Shown piece after piece: positions 54,696 to 63,598 of a stretch of DNA of 64,000 nucleotides. The stretch comes from Clostridium acetobutylicum ATCC 824. GTDB lineage: Bacteria; Bacillota; Clostridia; Clostridiales; Clostridiaceae. Below the pieces are notes generated by a model. The model had not been told where the DNA came from and made no database searches. It was given only the letters and a program-made list of their open reading frames with translations. The position numbers and the translations under genes were made by a program. How positions within the stretch are numbered: position 1 is the first letter of the stretch; each line of letters starts with the position of its first letter. Location of the stretch: the NCBI RefSeq assembly GCF_000008765.1, contig NC_003030.1, positions 902,001 through 966,000 on the forward strand, given 5' to 3'.

Positions 54696-55808
54696 CTATC
54701 TAGCTGAGTTAACTATTGTTCTTACGAGTTTTGGAAAAACCCATGTTAGATTATTTCTATCTAATATACCGTAATTATCGTCTCCAACAGCAGATTTGCC
54801 ATTATCCCACCATACTGTGGTTATTCCTTTTTTTCTTGCGTCTGAAACATAAAATTTTGCTAATGATGCTCTTGAACTTTCGTTATTTTTATTAATTGAA
54901 CCAAATTCGCCTATAACTACAGGCTGACCATTTTTTACGAATTTATTGTAAATTGCATTAAGTTGGCCATCGAGCGCATCCTTATCTGCTTCTCCTCCCC
55001 AATGGGAAGTTCCTTTAGGATCCATTGCAAAACTATATGGAGCATACATGTGTAGTGAAACTATTACTCTTTTATCGTTGTTTGGTATAACTAAATCATT
55101 CATAGCAGCAGTTGCTGTAGAAGCTGCGTAAGTTGGAACCATAATAAATCTAGATGAGTTATTTGAACCAGTACTTCTTATAGTATTTACAGCAGTTAAA
55201 TTGAATTTATTAATTACATCACGAGATTCAGCAGTTCCACCATTCCATTCTTCAGGTGAACCAACTATTCTAGGTTCGTTTAATGTTTCAAAAATTAAAT
55301 GACTATCATAGTCTTTAAAACGATTTGCAATTTGTCCCCAAACCTTTGTGAGTTCATCAGTTGATGCAGCTTCTTTATTGTAAGTTGGTATAATCCAAGA
55401 AGTATCATGATGAGTATTTAATATAGCATACATATGATCTTGGATTACATAATTAACTACTTCTTGAACTCTATTAAGCCAAGCTTGATCAATAGTGTAG
55501 CTAGGACCAGCACCTATGTGGCTACTCCAAGATACAGGTATTCTTACAGTATTAAAGCCAGCTTCTTTAATTTTGTCAATCATTGCCTTTGTAGTTTTAG
55601 GATTTCCCCAACCTGTTTCATCTGGAGAAGCATCCAAAGTGTTTCCTAGATTCCAACCAACCTTCATATCATTAACAATTTGTTGTGATGTCATATCATG
55701 TGGATTTACAGTTGCGGCACATGCACTATAAGCTCCTGATAAAGATGTTCCTAGAAAAGCAAATGTTAGAAGTGAAATTTTTGCTTTTGAAAATAAATTT
55801 TTAAACAT
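54696..55808 (-). CDS. Secreted GH5 endoglucanase
   Basis: This 370-aa protein has a signal peptide (about 1-31) and a GH5 barrel with canonical VGWNLGNTLDA (50-60), acid/base E178 (ETLNEPR) and nucleophile E301 (VVIGEFGSI). It lacks CBM and dockerin, so it is a free cellulase or beta-glucanase. It is the likely ancestor-like copy of a tandem duplication with 53231-54364; the two are collinear along the whole length. The ATG follows AAGGAGGCTATATACT. Confidence 0.94.
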   Translation of the reverse strand: MFKNLFSKAKISLLTFAFLGTSLSGAYSACAATVNPHDMTSQQIVNDMKVGWNLGNTLDASPDETGWGNPKTTKAMIDKIKEAGFNTVRIPVSWSSHIGAGPSYTIDQAWLNRVQEVVNYVIQDHMYAILNTHHDTSWIIPTYNKEAASTDELTKVWGQIANRFKDYDSHLIFETLNEPRIVGSPEEWNGGTAESRDVINKFNLTAVNTIRSTGSNNSSRFIMVPTYAASTATAAMNDLVIPNNDKRVIVSLHMYAPYSFAMDPKGTSHWGGEADKDALDGQLNAIYNKFVKNGQPVVIGEFGSINKNNESSRASLAKFYVSDARKKGITTVWWDNGKSAVGDDNYGILDRNNLTWVFPKLVRTIVNSAR

Positions 55809-55864
55809 AGTATATAGCCTCCTTGATAAAAGTAATAAATAAAATTTACTTTGTTTACAGATAT

Positions 55865-55895
55865 ATTATACTGTATATTTTGGGAGTTGTATACA
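55865..55895 (-). promoter_or_regulatory. Promoter and operator of the 54696 GH5 gene
   Basis: Minus strand: TATACA (55893-55888) and TATAAT (55870-55865) at 17 bp, and one TGTATACA over the -35. The block ACAGATATATTATACT is the same as in front of the other GH5 gene. Confidence 0.65.
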
Positions 55896-56054
55896 TAGGA
55901 TAACCAATACATTTGCCAATATAAGCTGATTAGATTTGAAAATATGAAGAATATTGTTAAAAGATAGTTTTTTTTAGAATTATCAAAGAATAACGAATAA
56001 ATATGATTTATTATGTGTGTAAAAATAGAAATTTACATAATTTTATTTATGAAA

Positions 56055-56087
56055 TAAAAAAAAGCAACCTATAATAGGTTGCTTTTT
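56055..56087 (-). terminator. Terminator of fba
   Basis: AAAAAGCAACCTAT and ATAGGTTGCTTTTT form a 14-bp stem with a very small loop. Confidence 0.92.
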
Positions 56088-56091
56088 AGTA

Positions 56092-56955
56092 TTAAGCTCT
56101 GTTTACTGAACCAAATAAAACCATTTTTTCTTTTACTTTAGCTTTTATTGCTTCAAAACCAGGAGCTAATAATTTACGTGGATCAAAGCCTTTTCCTTGC
56201 TTATCTTTTCCTTCTTCAATATATTTACGAGTAGCTTCTGCAAATACTAATTGGCATTCAGTATTAACATTGATTTTTGCAACGCCAAGTGATATAGCTT
56301 TTGCAATCATATCATCAGGAATTCCAGTACCACCGTGTAAAACAAGAGGCATAGTTCCTACTGCATTTTTTATGTCTTCTAATACGTCAAATCTTAATCC
56401 AGCCCAGTTTGCAGGATATACACCATGTATATTTCCGATTCCAGCAGCGAGTATATCAACGCCTAAATCAGCTATTTTTTTGCACTCAGCAGGATCTGCA
56501 ACTTCACCGCTTCCAACGACTCCATCTTCTTCTCCACCTATGGCACCAACTTCTGCTTCAACAGAAAGTCCTTTTGCATTAGCAGCTTTTATAACTTCTT
56601 TTGTCTTTTCTATATTTTCAGCTATATCATAGTGTGAACCATCGAACATTACTGAAGAAAATCCAGCTTCGATTACTTTAAAAGCACCTTCATAGCTACC
56701 ATGATCTAAGTGTAATGCAACTGGAACTGTTATATTTAAATCTTTCATTAATCCGTTAACCATTCCAACTACAGCGTGATAACCACCCATATATTTTCCT
56801 GCTCCTTCAGATACACCTAAAATTACAGGAGATTTGTTTTCCTGAGCAGTTAATAATATTGCTTTAGTCCATTCTAAGTTATTGATATTGAATTGACCAA
56901 CAGCATATTTACCTTCTCTAGCTTTATCTACCATTTCTTTTGCTGATACTAACAT
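56092..56955 (-). CDS. fba: Class II fructose-bisphosphate aldolase
   Basis: This 287-aa zinc enzyme splits fructose 1,6-bisphosphate into DHAP and glyceraldehyde 3-phosphate in glycolysis. It has AVGQFNINNLEW at the N-terminus, HLDHGS (zinc His and catalytic Asp), EAEVGAIGGEEDG, VLHGGTGIP and NVNTECQLVF. The ATG follows GGAGGTAAAGTT. It is monocistronic, with its own terminator. The 312 bases behind its start codon hold no other gene. Confidence 0.97.
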   Translation of the reverse strand: MLVSAKEMVDKAREGKYAVGQFNINNLEWTKAILLTAQENKSPVILGVSEGAGKYMGGYHAVVGMVNGLMKDLNITVPVALHLDHGSYEGAFKVIEAGFSSVMFDGSHYDIAENIEKTKEVIKAANAKGLSVEAEVGAIGGEEDGVVGSGEVADPAECKKIADLGVDILAAGIGNIHGVYPANWAGLRFDVLEDIKNAVGTMPLVLHGGTGIPDDMIAKAISLGVAKINVNTECQLVFAEATRKYIEEGKDKQGKGFDPRKLLAPGFEAIKAKVKEKMVLFGSVNRA

Positions 56956-57267
56956 AACTTTACCTCCAAAAATAAATATTTTTTAGAGAAAATAATATTT
57001 GAAAAATTTCTCTTTACTAAAGTTATTATAATCTAAAATTGTTAAAAAGAAAACAAAAATTTTTAGTTACAAATAAGAATACTGTATTATATAGGACAAA
57101 TTTCGTTGAGTTCTACAGGATTATCGTTTAAATTTAAATATATCGGCTGTACTATAATTAAAAATTTAACAACTTGTATTTTTTTATAAACAATAATATG
57201 TATAGTATTGCTTGAAAATTTAAAAATTATAAAGATAAGATAGAAAAAAATATACAAATTCTTTTTA

Positions 57268-58194
57268 CTAGTTGTCTAATCTAACATATGAATATGAGCT
57301 TAAAGAGGATGTATTAGTTAAGTGTATAGTATTGCCTTTAAGGTAGGTTACTTTAAATTTTATAACTTTACTTGCAGTTATAGGTACTTCTTGTCCATCA
57401 TTTATAACCTTACTTAGTGTGAAAGTTAGAATATTATCCTTAGAATATATATAGGTTCCTGTAATAACATTCTTTTCATCAGCGCTTTGTTTGTAAATTT
57501 TGAAAGAGCTATCATTGTTTAATACTAGTCTCTTATCAGTAGTGCTGTTGCTGTTTTTAATTCCCCAGGAACCGTTTAAATCTTTTATATTTATATTTTT
57601 AGTGTCGGGATTAGGAGAAGCTTTCTTATATACTTTAAGTGTTTTAAACATGTTCATAATCATATCTCTATAGTTATATTTTTTATAGCTATCATCAGAA
57701 GCCTCAAATTTAAATTCATATTGATAATCTCCATTTATAACTACTAAGGTGTCGGAATCTATAATTGAATTATCAGCTCGAACCCTGCTGTGAACAACGG
57801 CGTATTTCTTATTTTCTACTTTTATGTAGCTAGTTGAAGTACTGCCTTCAATGGAATTCTTCTTATATGTATTTTCAAGGGCAGAAATGTACTCATCTTC
57901 TGTTAGATTTTCTGAATAACTATTACATTTTAGACCACCGACTAAGGCATCTGTATTTTTTTTCTTTAAGGCAATTGCATTTTGACCTCTATTAGTGCCT
58001 TCTTGCCACTGCGTAGGATTGTAATTAATAGATACAGCTTTATCATTTGAATAAAACTTACTAGAAAGAGAAAGAGTTACAGATTTTGAGTTTAAATTGC
58101 AGCCTGTAAGTAAAAAAATGAATAAAGGTGAAAGTATAGTTAATTTTTTAAAAAACGACGGCAAATTTGATTTTAAATATTTGATTGTTTTCAT
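57268..58194 (-). CDS. Lipoprotein of unknown function
   Basis: This 308-aa protein has a lipoprotein signal with lipobox LLTGC (Cys32). A PsbP/DUF-type alpha/beta domain follows (about 45-190). The C-terminal part resembles a DUF5640-type beta-sandwich (NGSWGIKNSN ... GTYIYSKDNILTFTLS). It is a surface protein of uncertain role. The ATG follows AAGGAGTAATTT. It is divergent from the VanZ-like gene at 58474. Confidence 0.72.
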   Translation of the reverse strand: MKTIKYLKSNLPSFFKKLTILSPLFIFLLTGCNLNSKSVTLSLSSKFYSNDKAVSINYNPTQWQEGTNRGQNAIALKKKNTDALVGGLKCNSYSENLTEDEYISALENTYKKNSIEGSTSTSYIKVENKKYAVVHSRVRADNSIIDSDTLVVINGDYQYEFKFEASDDSYKKYNYRDMIMNMFKTLKVYKKASPNPDTKNINIKDLNGSWGIKNSNSTTDKRLVLNNDSSFKIYKQSADEKNVITGTYIYSKDNILTFTLSKVINDGQEVPITASKVIKFKVTYLKGNTIHLTNTSSLSSYSYVRLDN

Positions 58195-58473
58195 AAATTA
58201 CTCCTTAAGTTGAATTTTTGATTTAATTTAATTTAATTAAAAATATTCTAAAATAGCATAACAATTATATCATAATTACTTCCATTTTCAATATAATTAA
58301 TTTTAATATGAGATAAGAGTAATATACTGATAGCATCTTGGAATATAACTACTAAATTAATGTGACTAAAATATATAAAGATAATCTTTATAGTTCTTAA
58401 GATTTAATTAAATTTATTTTTAACTAATAATATTAAAGTAAATCTATAAAGTTTTATTATAGGAGGATTTAAT

Positions 58474-59400
58474 GTGAAAAAGATTAAAAATAAAAAGAAG
58501 ATATTTAAGGTGATTTTATTTGGACTATTTATAATTTACATAATAGCCTTATTTAAAATAATTTTATTTAAAAGCATATCATTTCTACAGATTTTTAAAG
58601 GATACAATAAGTCAAGGTCTATTAATTTGATACCTTTTAAATCAATTATTCAATTTATTGACACCTATAAAGAAATGGGGAGCTTTAGAGCTTTTGCCAA
58701 TTTAGCCGGAAATTTAATTGTGTTCATGCCATTTGGATATCTTGTTCCTACATTGAATAAACGTTTTTCTAGAATTAGAAGTACAGTAATAGCTTCCTTT
58801 GGTTTGAGTTTGTTTTTCGAGGTTACACAGTATGTTTTGGAAATAGGAAGCAGTGATATAGATGATATTATACTGAATACCCTTGGAGCAGTTGCAGGGT
58901 ATTCAGTACTTACTTGTTTAAGAAAAATTTCAAGTAAAGTTGTAATCCAGAATTTTTGTATTATGTGTATTACAGTAATATTTTTAATAACAGGTTCGAT
59001 TGTAGCATTTAGAGAGTATGGTGTAATGCTTAATTTGACAAAACTTAAGGAAGTAATTAATGGAGGACGTGATATTCCTAAAATTAGCGCTGATGCTGTA
59101 GGACATACTGTGCAAATAAAAGAGAATGATATAAAACTCGAAAAAGTAAGCATATATAATAAAAATAAAGGAGGAAAATCACATGACAAAGGTGAAAGAA
59201 ATATAGATATAGTCTTTAATAAGTCAACTAAGGTTTACTTTGAGAGAGATGACTATAAAGATAATACAATGACAATTACAAACATAAAAGTTAATGAAAA
59301 AAAATTATATACGTTGAAAAAAAATTCAATGATTTCAGTTTGGGGAAACAACAGAGAGGGGAAGCTTTTTGCTAACTTTATAATAGTGTACTTAAAGTAG
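58474..59400 (+). CDS. VanZ-like membrane protein with extracellular C-terminal domain
   Basis: This 308-aa protein has an N-terminal VanZ domain with about five helices (about 12-185). It includes LIPFKSI, NLAGNLIVFMPFGYL and the DIDDIILNTLGAVAGY signature. A beta-rich extracellular tail of about 120 residues is unusual in the family. VanZ-type proteins can give low-level teicoplanin resistance. The start is GTG at 58474, seven bases after AGGAGG. A VanR/VanS-like pair follows 16 bases later, so they form one operon. Confidence 0.88.
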   Translation: MKKIKNKKKIFKVILFGLFIIYIIALFKIILFKSISFLQIFKGYNKSRSINLIPFKSIIQFIDTYKEMGSFRAFANLAGNLIVFMPFGYLVPTLNKRFSRIRSTVIASFGLSLFFEVTQYVLEIGSSDIDDIILNTLGAVAGYSVLTCLRKISSKVVIQNFCIMCITVIFLITGSIVAFREYGVMLNLTKLKEVINGGRDIPKISADAVGHTVQIKENDIKLEKVSIYNKNKGGKSHDKGERNIDIVFNKSTKVYFERDDYKDNTMTITNIKVNEKKLYTLKKNSMISVWGNNREGKLFANFIIVYLK

Positions 59401-59416
59401 TGAGGAAGGGGATAAA

Positions 59417-60106
59417 ATGCTAAAAATACTTGTTGTAGATGACGACATAGAAATTTTAAACTTAGTTTCAATATATTTAAGCAATGAGGGATATGAAATT
59501 ATAAAAGCTACTAATGGTTGTGAAGCAATAAGTAAGATTAATAATGAAAAACCTAAATTAGTAATTTTGGATGTAATGCTTCCTGATATAGACGGTATAG
59601 AGGTTTGTAGAAAGATTAGAGAAAAATTAAATGTGCCTATAATAATCTTAAGTGCTAAAGTTCAAAATAGTGATAAAATCAAAGGTCTTTTAACTGGGGC
59701 AGATGACTATATAACAAAGCCTTTTAATCAGTTAGAGTTTATAGTTAGGGTAAAGACTCTTCTTAGAAGAACGTATTTATTTGATACAAGAGGTAATAAA
59801 GATGATTTAGATGACATAGTGCTTGGAACTTTAACAATAAAAAAGTCAACCCATACTGTATTAATAAATAATAATGAGATAATACTTACGGCAACAGAAT
59901 TCGAGATACTAAAATTATTGGCTATTAATAAGGGAAGGATTTTTAGTGCAGAAGAAATATTTGAAACTGTGTGGAAGGAAAAGTACTTTCAGTCAAATAA
60001 TACAGTTATGGTTCATATAAGTAATCTTAGAGATAAAATTGAAAGGAAATTAAATGGAGAAAAATTAATTCATACAGTTTGGGGAGTTGGGTATAAAATT
60101 GAGTAA
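59417..60106 (+). CDS. OmpR/VanR-type response regulator
   Basis: This 229-aa protein has a receiver domain with the acidic pocket VVDDD, phospho-acceptor Asp in VILDVMLPDID and Lys in TKPF. A winged-helix DNA-binding domain follows (about 130-229; LTATEFEILKLLAINKGRIFS, VHISNLRDKIE, VWGVGYKIE). It is most like VanR, and should act on the cell envelope with the kinase at 60099, whose reading frame begins inside its 3' end. The ATG follows AAGGGGATAAA. Confidence 0.94.
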   Translation: MLKILVVDDDIEILNLVSIYLSNEGYEIIKATNGCEAISKINNEKPKLVILDVMLPDIDGIEVCRKIREKLNVPIIILSAKVQNSDKIKGLLTGADDYITKPFNQLEFIVRVKTLLRRTYLFDTRGNKDDLDDIVLGTLTIKKSTHTVLINNNEIILTATEFEILKLLAINKGRIFSAEEIFETVWKEKYFQSNNTVMVHISNLRDKIERKLNGEKLIHTVWGVGYKIE

Positions 60107-61199
60107 GCAAGCAGTGTATAAGATTGAACTTAAAATATTTGGATATTTTATACTTATATTAATGCTTTCAACAATAACAGTAATTTTAATGTTGATTGTT
60201 AAAAATGCTTTAGAAGAAGTTTTAATAAGGTATAATGAAAATACGTTAATGACAGCTAAATTCTTGTTTTGTGATGTGAAAAAATTTAGTATTGTTATGT
60301 ATTTTTTTGTGTTTGTTATATGGAGTCATTTATTATTAAAGAGGAAAGTACAGTATTTTATAAATTTAAGTGAAAGTACAAGTGAAATAGCAAAAGGAAA
60401 CTTTAAAGTTATTATACCAGTTAAGAGGGAAGATGAATTTGGTAATTTGGCAAAAGGAATTAATGAGATTGTAGAAAAGTTTAATTTTATATTGAAAAAG
60501 GAAAAAGAAATAGAAAAAACAAAAATTGATTTAATAACAAATGTCTCTCATGATCTTAGGACACCACTTACATCAATTTTAGGATATTTAGAGCTTGTAG
60601 AAAACGATCAATATAAGGATGAGGTTGCTCTTTGGTACTATATTGATATTGCATATAATAAGACAAAAAGACTTAAAGTGCTAATAGATGATTTATTTCA
60701 ATTGACTACCTTAAACGAACATTCTATGAAGTTATGTAAAAAAGAAATAAATATTGCAGAGCTATTAAAACAGCTTATTGGAGAGTATATGTTGAATTTT
60801 CAAAAGGCCGGCATTAGGTGTAGGCTAAAGCTTACTGATGAAAAATTGTATGTTCTAGGAGATGCTGTGCTTTTAATAAGGGCTTTTGAAAACATTATTA
60901 TTAATTGTATAAAGTATTCTAAAACAAGTGAGATTATGGATGTATCGGTGCAAAGAAAAGGAGATATGGCGGTACTTAATTTTATAAACTATGGTGAGCC
61001 TATACCAGCTATAGATATTCCATATATTTTTCAAAGATTTTATAGAGTTGATAAGTCAAGGTCAGATAAATTAGGTGGTTCTGGGTTGGGACTTGCTATA
61101 GCAAAAAATATTATAGATATAACTGGTGGTAATATAGAGGTGGAAAGTGATACAACTAGAACAAATTTTAAAATAGTATTGCCTTGTTATGGAAAATAA
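60099..61199 (+). CDS. VanS-like sensor histidine kinase
   Basis: This 366-aa membrane kinase has two N-terminal membrane helices (about 12-40 and 60-85) with a short extracellular loop, HAMP, and the H-box NVSHDLRTPLTSILGY. The ATP domain includes an N-box ENIIINCIKYS, FQRFYRVDKSRS and GGSGLGLAIAKNI. The short loop resembles VanS and BceS-type kinases that sense the membrane or a partner. The start is either TTG at 60099 (GGGGAG 12 bases before) or TTG at 60087; I prefer the former. It overlaps the regulator by eight bases. Confidence 0.9.
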   Translation: MSKQAVYKIELKIFGYFILILMLSTITVILMLIVKNALEEVLIRYNENTLMTAKFLFCDVKKFSIVMYFFVFVIWSHLLLKRKVQYFINLSESTSEIAKGNFKVIIPVKREDEFGNLAKGINEIVEKFNFILKKEKEIEKTKIDLITNVSHDLRTPLTSILGYLELVENDQYKDEVALWYYIDIAYNKTKRLKVLIDDLFQLTTLNEHSMKLCKKEINIAELLKQLIGEYMLNFQKAGIRCRLKLTDEKLYVLGDAVLLIRAFENIIINCIKYSKTSEIMDVSVQRKGDMAVLNFINYGEPIPAIDIPYIFQRFYRVDKSRSDKLGGSGLGLAIAKNIIDITGGNIEVESDTTRTNFKIVLPCYGK

Positions 61200-61201
61200 C
61201 A

Positions 61202-61228
61202 TTGACAATATCCAATGTTGGGTATAAT
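61202..61228 (+). promoter_or_regulatory. Promoter and operator of padR
   Basis: TTGACA (61202-61207) and TATAAT (61223-61228) have a short 15-bp spacer. That spacer contains an inverted repeat (61209-61224; CCAA with TTGG) likely bound by the PadR protein, which would explain the unusual spacing. Confidence 0.6.
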
Positions 61229-61262
61229 ATATATATTAGCACAGCATAAAAAGGAGAAGGTT

Positions 61263-61985
61263 ATGGTTAAAGCATTAGTTTTATATTTTTTAAGTGTAAA
61301 ACCTACATATGGTTACGATATACAAAGGTTTATAGAAATAGATGGAATGGATCAGTGGGCTAAGGTGAAATCTGGTTCGATATATTATGCCTTAAACAAG
61401 CTTGAAAAAGACGGTTTTATATTTACACTTAGGGAAGAAAGAACAGGAGCAAGAATAAGAAAAATATATGCTATTAGCGACAAAGGTGTAGAAGAACTAA
61501 GAAGAGTTTTAAAAGAAGAATTATTAAAACCTATTGATAATGTTGAAGCAGATAAATTTATGATATATCTTATGTTTAATAGATTGGAAAGAGATGAAAT
61601 TATAGATCTTACAAGACAGCATATACAAAGTTTAGAGCAAAGAAAAAAGTGGTGGGAAGACGGCAGAAAAATTAAGGTTTCAGAAGCAACGCTTAAGGTT
61701 GAAATACTTCATTTTGATAATGTTATAGCTAATTTAGACAATCAAATTAAATGGCATAAAACTCTTATTGAGGAGATTGATGAGATAATTAAATTTTCTA
61801 AAGGAGTAGAACAGTTAATAAGAAAAATTGATTTTGGAGCTCTAGAAGATGTACAATACAAGAGTAAATGCGAAGATGGAGATGTGGTGAAACAGATATC
61901 TAATGTGGCAGATGATATAATGAAGAATCCAACTGATGTTGAGGAAAAAATAGAAACTTTGATTAAACTTTTAAGAAAACATTAG
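61263..61985 (+). CDS. PadR-family transcriptional regulator
   Basis: This 240-aa protein has an N-terminal winged helix (about 5-90; KSGSIYYALNKLEKDGFI is the recognition and wing area) and a long C-terminal helical region (about 95-240) for dimerisation. PadR proteins repress exporter or detoxification genes and release on ligand binding. The start is ATG at 61263 after AAGGAGAAGGTT; a frame from 61215 starts in the promoter. It precedes an ABC exporter, and matching palindromes lie before both, so it probably represses itself and the exporter. Confidence 0.93.
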   Translation: MVKALVLYFLSVKPTYGYDIQRFIEIDGMDQWAKVKSGSIYYALNKLEKDGFIFTLREERTGARIRKIYAISDKGVEELRRVLKEELLKPIDNVEADKFMIYLMFNRLERDEIIDLTRQHIQSLEQRKKWWEDGRKIKVSEATLKVEILHFDNVIANLDNQIKWHKTLIEEIDEIIKFSKGVEQLIRKIDFGALEDVQYKSKCEDGDVVKQISNVADDIMKNPTDVEEKIETLIKLLRKH

Positions 61986-62021
61986 ACTTATTATGTTTTG
62001 TAAAGTTGAATAGTGTTTATA

Positions 62022-62046
62022 AAGGAAGCTTTCGTAGTTTCCTTAA
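62022..62046 (+). terminator. Weak terminator after padR
   Basis: AAGGAAGCT pairs imperfectly with AGTTTCCTT, followed by A-rich rather than T-rich sequence. Confidence 0.35.
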
Positions 62047-62059
62047 AAAATAAAATTAA

Positions 62060-62075
62060 TATCCAACGTTGTATA
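62060..62075. promoter_or_regulatory. Palindromic operator before the exporter genes
   Basis: TATCCAACGTTGTATA is a palindrome except for one base pair. It shares CCAA-N-GTTG with the site in the padR promoter and is the likely PadR operator for the ABC genes. Confidence 0.6.
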
Positions 62076-62103
62076 ACCAATATAAAATACAGGAGGAATA
62101 GCG

Positions 62104-62841
62104 ATGAATTATATTTTAAAGGTGAAAAATATTGAAAAAAGCTATGGAGAAAGGAAGGCCGTTAAGGGAATTAGTTTTAATGTTGAAGATGGTGAAGTAC
62201 TTGGTTTTTTGGGACCCAATGGCGCAGGTAAAAGCACAAGTATAAACATTATATCTACAGTAGTTGATTTTGATAAAGGAGATATCTTTTTTAAGGATAA
62301 AGACATTATTAAGAATAAGAATTTTTTTAAATCAAATTTAGGTGTAGTACCACAAGATATTGCTGTTTTTTCTGATCTTACAGCATACAATAATGTAAAA
62401 TTCTTCTGTAGCCTCTATGGTTTTAGAGGAAAAAGGCTTAAAGAAAACGTAGAAGAAGCGCTAAAATTTGTTGGATTATGGGAAAGAAAAAATGACCTTC
62501 CAACTAGTTTTTCAGGAGGAATGAAAAGAAGACTTAATATTGCCTGCGCTATAGCTCATAAACCCAAGCTTTTAATTATGGATGAACCTACTGTGGGAAT
62601 AGATCCTCAATCTAGAAATAATATTCTTGAAACAGTTAAGAAGCTTAATGAAAATGGTACAACAATAATTTATACATCACATTATATGGAGGAGGTTGAA
62701 AGTGTATGTAATAAGATAATAATTATGGATGAGGGAGAAATTATTGAAGATGGATCAAAAGATTTTATAAAAGCCAAGTACAATAAAGAAAATTTAGAAG
62801 AAATATTTTTGTGTCTTACAGGAAAAGCTTTAAGAGATTAG
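62104..62841 (+). CDS. ABC-2 type exporter ATP-binding protein
   Basis: This 245-aa ATPase has Walker A GPNGAGKST, Q-loop VVPQDIAVF, signature FSGGMKRRLNIACAIAH, Walker B LLIMDEPTVGID and the H-loop YTSHYMEE. It is of the CcmA/NatA-like drug-exporter class. The ATG follows AGGAGGAATAGCG. Two ABC-2 permease genes follow, and PadR probably controls all three. Confidence 0.94.
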   Translation: MNYILKVKNIEKSYGERKAVKGISFNVEDGEVLGFLGPNGAGKSTSINIISTVVDFDKGDIFFKDKDIIKNKNFFKSNLGVVPQDIAVFSDLTAYNNVKFFCSLYGFRGKRLKENVEEALKFVGLWERKNDLPTSFSGGMKRRLNIACAIAHKPKLLIMDEPTVGIDPQSRNNILETVKKLNENGTTIIYTSHYMEEVESVCNKIIIMDEGEIIEDGSKDFIKAKYNKENLEEIFLCLTGKALRD

Positions 62842-62852
62842 GGGGAAAAGCT

Positions 62853-63598
62853 ATGAAAGGATTTTTTGTATTACTTAGTTATGGATTTAGAAAGAGATGT
62901 AAGGATTTTTTTTGATAATATACAACATTGTATATCCAATGATTCTTATACTGCTTTATGAGTATCTTGCCGTAAATTACTTTAAAGGAGATAAATCTAT
63001 TACATCAAGTTATTATTACGTAATTGTTTTAATACCATTTTTCATATTTACAAATATCATTACAATGGCTTATGTAGCTAAAGATGAGAGCCTTAGTAAA
63101 ACAGCATATAGATTTTTAAGTGCACCAATAGATAATTCAGCTATAGTATTGTCTAAAATTATATCCTGTACTGTAATTTCATGGGGGTGTAGTTTGATAC
63201 TTTTGATAATTAGTAAAGTTTTATTAAGCGTTAATTTTGAAGGTAGTACATTAAAAATATTAATTTTGTTCTTTACTGAAAATTTTATGGCAGCAGCTAT
63301 TGGAATATTTCTTGGTATAGTTATGAAAAATTTCAAAACAATAAAGGGAATTTTAAATATACCAATTTCAATACTTGGAGTACTTGGAGGATGCTTTTTC
63401 CCTGTAGGGGCACTTGGGAGAACTTTTGAGAAGGTAAGCTATATTTCTCCATTTACATGGATTAACAGAGGGATTATATCGGAGGTATATGATAAAAGTC
63501 AAACTATTTTGGTGGGAACTATACTTGTTACTCTAGTTTTTGGAATTATATTTTCAATTGGGGCATCAATTTTATTTAATAAGGAGGTGTTTTTATAA
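62853..63598 (+). pseudogene. ABC-2 permease interrupted by a frameshift at an 8-T tract
   Basis: ATG at 62853 (after GGGGGAAAAGCT) codes MKGFFVLLSYGFRKRCKDFF and then meets TGA at 62913-62915. One more T in the T8 tract (62906-62913) would join it to the next frame, LIIYNIVYPMILILL, which stays open to the stop at 63596-63598. The joined product is a normal ABC-2 permease of about 248 aa with six helices (about 22-44, 60-80, 105-130, 140-160, 170-185 and 218-238). The protein is read in full only with a frameshift. Phase variation, programmed slippage or an error in sequence are all possible. Confidence 0.8.
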
